Source: Ectothiorhodospiraceae bacterium
GTDB taxonomy: Bacteria; Pseudomonadota; Gammaproteobacteria; Nitrococcales; Aquisalimonadaceae
Direction: 5' to 3'
NCBI GenBank assembly: GCA_020831845.1
Contig: JAFIFV010000108.1
Location: 26,141-90,140, forward strand
DNA: 64,000 nucleotides
The translations under genes were made by a program, and so were the position numbers. This document shows positions 17,352 through 25,272 of this stretch, in pieces; the first letter of the stretch is position 1, and the number at the start of each line of letters is the position of its first letter. The notes beneath the pieces were generated by a model, which searched no databases, was not told where the DNA came from, and was given only the letters and a program-made list of their open reading frames with translations.

Positions 17352-19337
17352 CTACCCCTCGTCTTCCGTTTCCTCGTCTTCCTGCACCCCGTCGATCAGC
17401 TGTTGCGGATCGAGCTCCAGCTCCAGATCGGTTAGCGGCCCGTGCAGGCGCAAGGGAAACGACACTCCCCGCAGCAGTTCCAGCAATCGCTCACTCTCGG
17501 TGTCGAAGGTCCGCAGTATGTTGAGCTGCAGGCGGTAGTCGAGCCGCGCTGTCTCCAGATCCAGGTCGCCGCTTCCGCGCACCGCGAAATGCTCCGACCT
17601 GGCACGCGCATCCGAGTTGGCCAGTTCCCCTTCGGACAGCTGCAGGCTGCCGCTGATCACGGAAAACGCTGTACTGGCGTCCTCCGCGAAGGGTTCGGTC
17701 TGGGCTCCGCCCAGGCCGGCGGGCACGGCATCCTCGATCAGGCGCTCCAGACTGAAGCGGTTGATGCGCCCGTCCCGCAATCGCAGCTCGCCGCTCGCCT
17801 CCAGCGAATCACGCACCTGGTCCCAGTACAGGCCGCTGAAGGCTCCCTGCCACTGTGTGTCCACCTGGCTTTCCAGCACCGCCCAGCCGAACAGGGCTTC
17901 CAGCGGGTCGCCCAGCGCCATGTCATCCACGCGCTGCAGGAACCGGACGTGAAGGGGCTCGCTCCCCAGGGCCACCTCGAAGCTGCCGCGGTAGCGACCA
18001 CCGTAGACGTCGGCCTCCAGCGGATTGATCTCCAGTATTTCGCCTTCCGACAGCGCCCGGGCGGTCAGCTCCGTGAACTGGAGGCCCTCCGACTCAAGCT
18101 TCCCGACCGCCAGCGTACCGTCGACATGCCTGCCTTCCACCTGATCCAGCAGAAAGGTCAACACCGCACGCACGGTATCCGGATCAAAGCGCTTCGGGGT
18201 GTAGCGATCCAGTTGGAGGTAGTCCAGGCTGGCATCGAACTCCCACAATGGCACCGCCTGCCAGCTGTAGGAGCTGCTTCCCTCAAGCAGGCTGTCGTCC
18301 AGCTGCACGGAGATGTCTCTCAGGTCCAGTCGGCGATTGCCGTAGCCGAACATGGTCTGGACGCGCAGCCGGCGGAGGGAGTCCGGATCCTCGGTGTCCG
18401 GTTCGGTGCGCAGGATCCGCCGCAGCGTATCCCGGAAACCATCATCGGCGACGGTGAGCCAACCGGTGACCTCCGAACCGTCGTTCGTCCAGCGCCCCTC
18501 TGCCTGCATGTCCGCCACCAGATCCCGCGAAATCAGGCGAAAATCGCTGAGAGCGAACTCCCTCGCCGCCAGATCCAGCCCCAGTTCGGCCTCAAGCCGG
18601 AGGGAGAGCAATGCCTCATCCAGCTCCCTGGCCATGATGCGACCGCCAGCCTGGTGCACGGCAAACGCGACAGGCAGGTAGCGATCATCGAGCTGGAAAC
18701 CCAACGCCAGCGAACCCTCCCCGCTTATCTCATCGTCCCATCCAGCTTGCCACTCGGCGACCAGTTCTCCATCTTGACCTGGCTGCACGCCCGTAAGGCG
18801 GGCTTCGCTCAGTGAGAACTGCCCGTGACGTCCTTCCTGCCTGTCACTCCATCCGATCTCGACCGTGCCGATGCGGATCCCGCGGAGCCCCTCGAATTGC
18901 AGCATGCCGGCGTCCCCCAGCCGGTCGAAGCTCACCGATTCGGCCAGCACCTCCCAGCTGCCGCTCCCGTCGTGATTGCGTTCCAGCTGGAGTGCCAGGC
19001 CCTCCAGTTCCAGCTCTGCCAGGCGTACCCGGCCACCCAGCAGCGGAGGTACGTCCAGCTCCATCCGCAGCTCCCTTGCCTCGGCAAACAGCGGCTGTTC
19101 GAAACCATCGGGGTTCTGAAGCCGCAGCCCGCCTATCTCGACAGACGGCCGCGGCAGAAACGTAGCGTGGATCCGACCCTCCACAGTCACGGGCTGGCCA
19201 AGCAGCACGGACAGCTCCTCGCCCATGGCCTCTCGGTAATCCTCGGGATCGAACCACCACCAGAACAGCGCCAGCGACAGACACAGTAGAAACAGGAGGG
19301 CAAGCACTAGCGCGCCAAGCCTGAGGATTATCCGCAT
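17352..19337 (-). CDS. AsmA-family inner-membrane/periplasmic protein
   Basis: A 661-residue protein with one N-terminal membrane span (LGALVLALLFLLCLSLALFWWWF) and a long periplasmic part. The AsmA N-terminal signature follows at once: a PEDYREAMGEELSVLLGQPV segment, then VEGRIHATFLPRPSVEIGGLRL and LELEGLALQLER. The C-terminal AsmA region is at ~500-640 (FSGLYWDQVRDSLEASGELRL and ending in RLDYRLQLN). AsmA-like proteins are bridge-like or outer-membrane-assembly related, probably moving phospholipid. The tail is acidic (EDEETEDEG). It is convergent with the GGDEF gene. GGAG is nine bases before the ATG. Confidence 0.88.
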   Translation of the reverse strand: MRIILRLGALVLALLFLLCLSLALFWWWFDPEDYREAMGEELSVLLGQPVTVEGRIHATFLPRPSVEIGGLRLQNPDGFEQPLFAEARELRMELDVPPLLGGRVRLAELELEGLALQLERNHDGSGSWEVLAESVSFDRLGDAGMLQFEGLRGIRIGTVEIGWSDRQEGRHGQFSLSEARLTGVQPGQDGELVAEWQAGWDDEISGEGSLALGFQLDDRYLPVAFAVHQAGGRIMARELDEALLSLRLEAELGLDLAAREFALSDFRLISRDLVADMQAEGRWTNDGSEVTGWLTVADDGFRDTLRRILRTEPDTEDPDSLRRLRVQTMFGYGNRRLDLRDISVQLDDSLLEGSSSYSWQAVPLWEFDASLDYLQLDRYTPKRFDPDTVRAVLTFLLDQVEGRHVDGTLAVGKLESEGLQFTELTARALSEGEILEINPLEADVYGGRYRGSFEVALGSEPLHVRFLQRVDDMALGDPLEALFGWAVLESQVDTQWQGAFSGLYWDQVRDSLEASGELRLRDGRINRFSLERLIEDAVPAGLGGAQTEPFAEDASTAFSVISGSLQLSEGELANSDARARSEHFAVRGSGDLDLETARLDYRLQLNILRTFDTESERLLELLRGVSFPLRLHGPLTDLELELDPQQLIDGVQEDEETEDEG

Positions 19338-19601
19338 CGCTGCCGGCTCCGTGCGCTCCTGGAGTGACGTTCGGGCAATTGCATCCGCCTATATGACTGA
19401 AACGGGACGGTGAACCGGCGCGCGGCGGCGCGGACCTGGTAACGAATACGTCATGCTCCGCTGGTCGGCAATCCAGGTCAATAGGAAACCTCGCTGGCCA
19501 GGGAAATGCGGCAATGGAACTAGAGTAATATGAGATGCGTAATTACAGTCTGGATGATGAAAAAATCCGTCTTTTTCAGGGTTGATATAACGAGGTGACT
19601 G

Positions 19602-19682
19602 ATGAAGTACATAATTGCGTGGCTGTTGGGTGTCCCGGGAACGCTGCTTTTGCTGATTTTCATTTTCTCGCGCGTACTCTAG
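19602..19682 (+). CDS. Putative 26-residue single-span membrane peptide
   Basis: ATG preceded by GAGGTGA. The product begins MKYIIAWLLGVPGTLLLLIF and ends in IFSRVL: one hydrophobic span with a central Gly-Val-Pro-Gly kink and a basic end. Small single-span peptides of this form are common near envelope-stress genes in gammaproteobacteria. The surrounding 578-bp gap (19338-19915) has no other supported gene. The ribosome-binding site and the clean membrane pattern support it; there is no homology evidence. Confidence 0.45.
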   Translation: MKYIIAWLLGVPGTLLLLIFIFSRVL

Positions 19683-19915
19683 AAGCCAGAAAGGCATGTC
19701 ATTCCAGCGTTTCACGCGCTTTACCCCAGCCTTTCCACGACGTTGCAAGCTCTTGTCAGACTGTCTTCAGTGAGAGACAAGTGTGCCACAAGTAGCCAAA
19801 TGCCAAATTTTTTGGAACGAAAACCCATGCCGTGCGTAAGTGGTATTGAAGGCGGCCGATTGCACCGCAATCCGCCTTTAATTGCCTACTCGGACAAGCA
19901 ACATGGAGAGTATCA

Positions 19916-20326
19916 ATGAAACCTGTACACTCGATAGCCCTGACCGCACTGATGGCCCCGGCCATTGTCTTCGGTATCGGCTCTGTATCCGCCGATCAGC
20001 AGATGGGGGGCGCTCAGTCCGAAATGTTCATGAGCCACGCGCCCCAGAATGCCATCTACGCCGATGACCTGATCGGCAATTCCGTCAAGAACCGCGCGGA
20101 TGACGAGGAAGTCGGCACGGTCCAGGATCTGATCCTGGATCAGGACGGCCAGATTGTCGGCGTCATCGTCGGCGTTGGCGGCTTCCTCGGCATCGGCGAC
20201 AAGGCCGTGGCCCTTTCCTGGGATTCCATGGATCTTGAACTGGACGCCGACGGTGATGAATACATCTTCCGCGTCGACGCCGATGAGGACACGCTGGAGG
20301 AAGCGCCCGAGTACGAGCGCGACTGA
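19916..20326 (+). CDS. Exported PRC-barrel domain protein
   Basis: A 136-residue protein with a signal peptide (IALTALMAPAIVFGIGSVSA) and a PRC-barrel from about residue 47: IYADDLIGNSVKNRADDEEV, GTVQDLILDQDGQIVGVIVG, then FLGIGDKAVALSWDSMDLEL. Exported PRC-barrel proteins of this type are common in alpha- and gammaproteobacteria, often stress-induced. The mature protein is strongly acidic (DLELDADGDEYIFRVDADED), which would fit a halotolerant lifestyle but is not proof. GGAG stands before the ATG. A strong terminator follows 49 bp after the stop, so it is probably monocistronic. Confidence 0.88.
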   Translation: MKPVHSIALTALMAPAIVFGIGSVSADQQMGGAQSEMFMSHAPQNAIYADDLIGNSVKNRADDEEVGTVQDLILDQDGQIVGVIVGVGGFLGIGDKAVALSWDSMDLELDADGDEYIFRVDADEDTLEEAPEYERD

Positions 20327-20375
20327 AGCGTTTCAGCGTGTCATGGACGGACACCGCTGATACATGGAAGTGAGG

Positions 20376-20406
20376 CAGCAGGGGCAGGATGCCCCTGCTG
20401 TTTTTT
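20376..20406 (+). terminator. Rho-independent terminator after PRC-barrel gene
   Basis: Perfect 10-bp stem CAGCAGGGGC / GCCCCTGCTG with loop AGGAT and then TTTTTT. It ends the PRC-barrel transcript and isolates it from the repeat element and permease gene downstream. Confidence 0.9.
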
Positions 20407-20530
20407 GTTGTGACGTACACTTGTGTTACCAGGAAGTACCGCCCTGCCCGACCAACCGCGGCCGACAAGGGCCGGGGCCGGCGGTATTCACGGGAATGCC
20501 TGAGAGTTGATGCAAACCACCAATGCCGCA

Positions 20531-20659
20531 AGGGAAGCACTGAAATATTCACGCTGCCGCGTTACGGTCAGATTTTTCGCGATGCCAGGCGCGGTGCGCA
20601 GCGCCGTGGTTACTCCACGGTCAAGCGCCGCGACAACGTGAATATTTCAGTGCTTCCCT
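20531..20659. repeat. 129-bp inverted-repeat element (copy A)
   Basis: Bounded by perfect 23-bp terminal inverted repeats at 20531-20553 and 20637-20659 (core GGAAGCACTGAAATATTCAC). The inside has TTACGGTCAGATTTTTCGCG and a hairpin CCGTGG-TTACT-CCACGG at 20604-20620. About 88 bp match 51479-51566 in reverse orientation. No ORF of its own. It ends 19 bp before the start of the AI-2E permease gene, so that gene's promoter or leader must lie in or upstream of the element. No target-site duplication was found. Confidence 0.88.
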
Positions 20660-20678
20660 AGCAGATGGAGTCTGATCG

Positions 20679-21794
20679 GTGCTGAACCTGACCAAGGGCG
20701 AAGAGCGATTGCTGCGTTACACCCTGATGGTGTTCAGCGCCGTGGCCCTGGCCTGCCTGATTGTCTTCGTGGTCTGGGTACTGGGCCGCGTCATCGCCAC
20801 CTTCAATGCCCTGCTACTGCCGCTGGCCGTTGCCGGCGTCATCGCGCTGGTGCTGGCGCCGGTCGTGGAGTTCCTGCAGCGGCATCTGAGGATGTCCCGT
20901 CTTGCCGCGGTCAGCAGCCTGTTCGCCACGCTGTTCCTGGCCGTGATAGCGGTGCTGCTGCTGGTCGTGCCCACCGCCCTGGCGCAGGTGGCCCAGTTCC
21001 TGAATGCCGTTCCCGACATGGCGCAGCAGGGCTACCAGAGCCTGGGCAACAAGTTCCCCGCCGCGCTAAGGGCTGCGGAGGACGCACTGGGCGAGATGGA
21101 ACTGCAGGCGCTGCTGCCAGAGGCCGAGACCGCCGCGGAACGCACGTTCTCCTATATCGGAATCGCTGTCGGCCTGGGGTTCGTTCCGCTCTATGTGTTC
21201 TTCGCGCTGATCGCCGGCAACCGCCTGAGAGATCACGTCGAGGAACTGCTGTTCCTGCTGGACAAGGAATCCCAGGACGAGGTGCTGTACCTGGGCGGCC
21301 TGTTCGTCAACTACATGACCGCCTTTTTCCGCGGCCAGCTCATAATCGCCATGCTGATGGGCGTGATGCTGGCAACCGGCTTCACCCTGGTCGGCCTCCA
21401 GGCGGCCATTCTGTTCGGGCTGGCCCTGGGGCTGCTGAACATCGTGCCCTATCTCGGTGTCATCGTGGGCTTGCTGACAGTGCTGCCGGTGGCGTACATC
21501 CAACCGGATGGCGGCATTCAACTGGTCGGTCTGGTGCTGCTGGTCTTCGTCGTCGTGCAGTTCATCGAGAGCTTCTTGCTGACGCCGAAGATCATGGCGG
21601 ATCAGTCCGGTCTGCATCCCGCGCTGGTGGTCATCTCCATCCTGTTCTGGGGTATCGCGCTGGGAGGTGTCATCGGCATGATTCTCGCCGTTCCGCTGAC
21701 GGCGTTCCTGGTGACCCTCTGGAAGCATGTGAAGACCCGTTTCCAGCGCACATTGCCGGCATCCGAGAGTCGCGTGGAAGTGCCTCCCGACTAA
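20679..21794 (+). CDS. AI-2E transporter family (PerM-like) permease
   Basis: A 371-residue polytopic membrane protein starting with GTG; GGAG lies eight bases before. It has two early spans (YTLMVFSAVALACLIVFVVW, LLLPLAVAGVIALVLAPVVE), a soluble segment at ~110-165, and a C-terminal bundle with FGLALGLLNIVPYLGVIVGL, the GxLNIxPYxG motif of the family, then GLHPALVVISILFWG and GMILAVPLTAF. Despite its name, the family covers diverse exporters (PerM, ion antiporters), so no substrate is given. A repeat element sits directly upstream. Confidence 0.9.
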   Translation: MLNLTKGEERLLRYTLMVFSAVALACLIVFVVWVLGRVIATFNALLLPLAVAGVIALVLAPVVEFLQRHLRMSRLAAVSSLFATLFLAVIAVLLLVVPTALAQVAQFLNAVPDMAQQGYQSLGNKFPAALRAAEDALGEMELQALLPEAETAAERTFSYIGIAVGLGFVPLYVFFALIAGNRLRDHVEELLFLLDKESQDEVLYLGGLFVNYMTAFFRGQLIIAMLMGVMLATGFTLVGLQAAILFGLALGLLNIVPYLGVIVGLLTVLPVAYIQPDGGIQLVGLVLLVFVVVQFIESFLLTPKIMADQSGLHPALVVISILFWGIALGGVIGMILAVPLTAFLVTLWKHVKTRFQRTLPASESRVEVPPD

Positions 21795-21847
21795 ACTGGA
21801 ACACTGACCGTCAATTTCACTGACGCAACAGGAAGGAGATGGACATC

Positions 21848-22132
21848 ATGGCAACGAAGCAGAGTGAGCATCAGGCTACAGACAAGGCTGCGGCGAGAGC
21901 GCATGAGGCTATCGACCGCGTCGCCGAGCGTGCCGGCCGGGCCGAGGAAACCGTGCGCGAGCGCGTATCCGATGCCGATGAACGGGTGCGGGAAAAAGTG
22001 CAGCACGGCCGGGAACGTGCCGACGATCTGGTCACCGCGGTCGGCACCTACGTGCGGGAAAACCCGCTGACCTCCATCGGCCTGGCATTCGCGGCCGGTG
22101 CGCTGCTGTCGTCGTTGAACCGGCGCCGTTAG
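21848..22132 (+). CDS. yqjD: YqjD/ElaB-like (DUF883) membrane-anchored protein
   Basis: A 94-residue protein. The N-terminal two thirds are charged and helical (HEAIDRVAERAGRAEETVRE, coiled-coil-like with heptad Val/Ala); the end is YVRENPLTSIGLAFAAGALL, the conserved C-terminal membrane anchor of the YqjD/ElaB/DUF883 family, then basic SLNRRR. In Escherichia coli these proteins attach to ribosomes and the inner membrane in stationary phase. ATG at 21848 has GGAG nine bases before; an ATG at 21839 is an alternative. It is 11 bp from a YqjE-like gene, matching the yqjD-yqjE-yqjK order. Confidence 0.85.
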   Translation: MATKQSEHQATDKAAARAHEAIDRVAERAGRAEETVRERVSDADERVREKVQHGRERADDLVTAVGTYVRENPLTSIGLAFAAGALLSSLNRRR

Positions 22133-22143
22133 GCGCAGACCGA

Positions 22144-22584
22144 ATGTCAACGACGCGGGACGAGAAAACGCCGCCGGACCCGGCCGGTGCGCAGGCCGGC
22201 GGCGCTGCGGACAGTGGCCTGTTTGCCGAAGCGGGCGAGCTGGCCTCCGTGCTGGCGGCCGCCCTGCAGGACCTGGCCCGGCTGCTGAGGCTGGAGGCCC
22301 GATTACTGGTCCGGGCGGCGCTGATGATGGCCGTATTGGCGGTGTTCCTGGCCCTGGTACTGGCCGCATCCTGGCTTGCCCTTTCGGCCGCCATCGCCAT
22401 CGCGCTGCAACAGCACACCGGCCTGAGCATGGCCGGCGCGGCGCTGCTCTCCGCCGTGCTCAACCTCCTTGCCGCGGGAGCGGCGGCACTGGCGCTGAAA
22501 CGACTGGCCCGGCGGCTGACCTTCCCGGAGACCCGCTACGCCCTGCAGGCGTTCTGGCTTGACGCCGAGCAGCAGAAAAAATGA
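22144..22584 (+). CDS. yqjE: YqjE-like (phage holin family, DUF1469) membrane protein
   Basis: A 146-residue protein: a Pro/Gly/Ala-rich N-terminus, an amphipathic segment LASVLAAALQDLARLLRLEA, then two membrane spans (AALMMAVLAVFLALVLAASW and AALLSAVLNLLAAGAAALAL) and a basic tail (KRLARRLTFPETR). This layout defines the YqjE/DUF1469 family, labelled phage holin in databases although most members are chromosomal operon genes. Its position between the YqjD-like and YqjK-like genes supports YqjE. It overlaps the next gene by four bases. Function unknown; no prophage genes surround it. Confidence 0.83.
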   Translation: MSTTRDEKTPPDPAGAQAGGAADSGLFAEAGELASVLAAALQDLARLLRLEARLLVRAALMMAVLAVFLALVLAASWLALSAAIAIALQQHTGLSMAGAALLSAVLNLLAAGAAALALKRLARRLTFPETRYALQAFWLDAEQQKK

Positions 22585-23843
22585 ACGGCTACCGCGAACT
22601 GGCCCGCAGCGCCCGTACCCAGCGCGACCGCCTACTTGTCCGGCAGCTCCGATTGCTGTCGCTGGTCGACCGCATACGGGAGCGTCTGCGCGACCCGAAA
22701 CTGCTGGCGCCGTCCTTCCTCGCCGGGCTGGCCACCGGCATCCTGTTGCCCCGGGCCACCGGCTCGCTGCGGACTCTGGTTCGCGCTACCAGGCTGATCA
22801 AGCTCGTCGGCCTGCCGCTGTTGGCCCTATACCGGCAGCAGTCGCTGGCCGACGCCGAACCGGACCATCCCGGACCGGAACGCCCACTCTACCCGGAAGG
22901 AAATCATTCCATGGACGACCGCCTGGACGCTTACTGGCAGACGCTTGAGACCAACGACCATACCCGCATTCATTACCGCTACTGGGCAGCCGGGGCAACG
23001 CCGCATGCCGTTCTCCAACTGGTACACGGCGCGGCCGAGCACAGTGGTCGCTACCAGCGCTTTGCGCAGGCTCTGGTGGACAGCGGCTACGCTGTGTACG
23101 CTGCCGATCACCGCGGGCACGGCCGAAGCCGGGTGCGCTCCGGAGAACTCGGGGATGCCGGTCCGGATGCCTGGAACGCCTTCGTGGAAGACCAGGCGGC
23201 ATTGAGCCGGCACATCCGCAGGGCCCATCCGGAGACACCGCTGGTGATGTTCGGCCATAGCATGGGGTCATTCATCGCTCAGGATTTCATCAGCCGCTAT
23301 CCGGCGCAATTGAACGGGCTGATACTGAGCGGCACGGCATACACCCCGCCACCGCCGCCGGAAGTGATTGAGGCCGCCCGGCAGGCGGCAGTCGAGGCGC
23401 CGCTGGCCCCCTCGGAAATATGGGCTGGCATGTTTGCCGAGTTCAACCGGGCGTTCAGCGAGCAACCCGGCTTCGACTGGCTGAGCCGGGATGCGGAGGA
23501 GGTTCGCCAATACCTTGAGGATCCGCTGTGCGGCTTCCTCTTCAACAACGCGCTGGTGCATGATTTCTTCCAGGGCATCGCCGCGCTGCGAACGCCAGCG
23601 CGGGAAGCAGACATGCCGCCGGACCTGCCGATACTGGTGGTGCAGGGGGCGCTCGACCCGGTGGGCGGCAATCTGGAGAGCACGCGCGCGCTGCTGGACC
23701 GCTTTGCCGAGCTGGGCATGACCCGCGTGGAACATCGGTTCTACCCGGACGCCAGGCACGAGTTGCTGAACGAAACCAACCGCTCCCAGGTACAGCAGGA
23801 TATCCTGCACTGGCTGGAGCGCCAGTTACCCGCTGGCGGCTGA
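22581..23843 (+). CDS. YqjK-like N-terminus fused to monoacylglycerol-lipase-like hydrolase
   Basis: One 420-residue frame with no internal stop. Residues 1-~85 are basic and YqjK-like (ARTQRDRLLVRQLRLLSLVD, then LAPSFLAGLATGIL) as expected after yqjD-yqjE. Residues ~111-420 are an alpha/beta hydrolase: LQLVHGAAEHSGRY, the HG oxyanion motif of monoglyceride lipase, YAADHRGHGRS, nucleophile FGHSMGS, VVQGALDPVGG and the histidine in YPDARHELLNE. An internal ATG at 22911 with AAGGA nine bases before could give a separate 310-residue hydrolase. Since no stop separates the parts, the first cannot exist alone. The 4-bp overlap with yqjE favours translation from 22581. Confidence 0.82.
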   Translation: MNGYRELARSARTQRDRLLVRQLRLLSLVDRIRERLRDPKLLAPSFLAGLATGILLPRATGSLRTLVRATRLIKLVGLPLLALYRQQSLADAEPDHPGPERPLYPEGNHSMDDRLDAYWQTLETNDHTRIHYRYWAAGATPHAVLQLVHGAAEHSGRYQRFAQALVDSGYAVYAADHRGHGRSRVRSGELGDAGPDAWNAFVEDQAALSRHIRRAHPETPLVMFGHSMGSFIAQDFISRYPAQLNGLILSGTAYTPPPPPEVIEAARQAAVEAPLAPSEIWAGMFAEFNRAFSEQPGFDWLSRDAEEVRQYLEDPLCGFLFNNALVHDFFQGIAALRTPAREADMPPDLPILVVQGALDPVGGNLESTRALLDRFAELGMTRVEHRFYPDARHELLNETNRSQVQQDILHWLERQLPAGG

Positions 23844-23861
23844 GAACCCTGGTACCGGGCG

Positions 23862-24956
23862 CTACCCGGTCGCGGTGGAGGCCGCGCCGGTCGCCGGCCT
23901 ATGCGGCCGGAAGCGTTCCTCCGCCATGCGATCAGCAACCAGTTGGGTCTGCAGTTGCTCCCTGTCCGCACGCCGGAAGATCTCCGCCAGGGTGACGCCG
24001 ATGCGCTCCACATGCACCTTCACCCGTGCTGCGTCGAAGCAGTCCTGGAGCTCGTAGGCCACATCGATGATGCCACCGGCGTTGATGACGTAGTCCGGCG
24101 CATACAGGATGCCGCGCTGGCGCAGGCGGTCCCCGTGGATCGGCGAAAGCAACTGATTATTGGCTGCGCCGGCCACCACGCTGGCACGCAGGGACTCCAC
24201 CGTCCGGTCATTGATGGCCCCCCCCAGGGCGCAGGGCGCGAACACGTCCACCGGCAGCGAGAAGATGGCGTCGGGCGGGACCACGGCGGCCCCCAGTTCG
24301 GCTTCCGCTCGCTTCAGCACATCGGCGTGGATGTCGGTCACCCAGAGCCTGGCCCCGGCAGCTCGCAGTCGTTGGGCCAGTTTCCAGCCCACGCTGCCAA
24401 GCCCCTGAATGGCGACTTTCAAGCCAGCCAGGTCTGTACGTCCCAGCCTGTGCGCCACGGCTGCCTGCAAGCCCACGTACACGCCGTATTCGGTGGAGGG
24501 GGAAGGGTCGCCGACACGCTGCTCGCCGTCCGCGCCGATTTTCTCCTGAATGCCTACCACATGGCGGGTGGTCTCGGCGATTCCACGCAGATCGTCCAGC
24601 GTCATGCCGGCATCCTCTGCGGTGACATAACGCCCGTGTAGCGAATCCACGAAGCGCCCCAACGCGCGCAACAGCGCCGGCGTCTTGTGGCGACGAGGGT
24701 CCCCCAGAACCACCATCTTGCCGCCGCCGAGCGGCAGTTCCGCCATGGCCGACTTGTACGTCATGCCACGGGAAAGTCTCAGCACGTCCGTCACGGCCGC
24801 GGCGGTGTCGGGATAGGGCACCATGCGGCAGCCACCACAGGCCGGACCACGATCCGTATTGTGGACGGCGATGATGGCTTCCAACCCGCTTTCCACGTCG
24901 CAAGCGAATACCACCTGTTCGTGGTAGTCGAAATCGGGATGTCTGAACAATTCCAT
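23862..24956 (-). CDS. Leucine/valine-type amino-acid dehydrogenase (Glu/Leu/Phe/Val family)
   Basis: A 364-residue NAD-dependent dehydrogenase. The dimerisation and catalytic half shows GPACGGCRMVPYPD, then MTYKSAMAELPLGGGKMVVL, in which the two lysines (MTYK and GGGK) are the substrate and catalytic ones of leucine dehydrogenase. The Rossmann part reads VAIQGLGSVGWKLAQRL near residue 180 with WVTDIHADV giving the NAD-binding acidic residue. ATG at 24956 fits AGGAGG at five bases; GTG two codons earlier is an alternative. It would reversibly deaminate branched-chain amino acids to 2-oxoacids. It is convergent with the hydrolase gene (18 bp). Confidence 0.9.
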   Translation of the reverse strand: MELFRHPDFDYHEQVVFACDVESGLEAIIAVHNTDRGPACGGCRMVPYPDTAAAVTDVLRLSRGMTYKSAMAELPLGGGKMVVLGDPRRHKTPALLRALGRFVDSLHGRYVTAEDAGMTLDDLRGIAETTRHVVGIQEKIGADGEQRVGDPSPSTEYGVYVGLQAAVAHRLGRTDLAGLKVAIQGLGSVGWKLAQRLRAAGARLWVTDIHADVLKRAEAELGAAVVPPDAIFSLPVDVFAPCALGGAINDRTVESLRASVVAGAANNQLLSPIHGDRLRQRGILYAPDYVINAGGIIDVAYELQDCFDAARVKVHVERIGVTLAEIFRRADREQLQTQLVADRMAEERFRPHRPATGAASTATG

Positions 24957-25272
24957 TTTCACCTCCTAGGCTGTTGGCCTCCGGGTATCGGGCGCCCCAC
25001 GGCGGCTGTTGGCCGACCTGTGTGGCGCGGGCAGTCGGCGTTTTTTGCGCCGGCACTGCTGTCAGCAGGCACCGGACCGTTCTCCATTCTCCAGTCAAGG
25101 GACACCGGTCCGTTTCAATAGCCTGTCCGCCCTTTAAGGCAGCGTGAATACTTCAGCGCTTCCTCAATGACAGTCTAGGCAACACGGACCCGTTGAGCAT
25201 TGGCCTGTCTCGCAGCTGGTACTGGAAGCACGGCTCAGGGTATGGTCCCATGACGCCCTGGAGGTCCAGAGC
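24957..25272. other. 316-bp divergent intergenic region
   Basis: Upstream region of the dehydrogenase (leftward) and the acetyltransferase (rightward). It contains a solo repeat end at 25138-25165 and no supported gene. Confidence 0.5.
25138..25165. repeat. Solo repeat end (copy C)
   Basis: GGCAGCGTGAATACTTCAGC followed by GCTTCCT matches the right end of the full element at 51544-51570 with two or three substitutions. No second end lies within an expected distance on the left; the sequence before it starts CCTTTAAGG. Confidence 0.75.

Noticed and set aside
22144..22584. Holin gene as evidence of a prophage
   Set aside because: The YqjE/DUF1469 family is labelled phage holin but here stands in the chromosomal yqjD-yqjE order with no phage genes around it.
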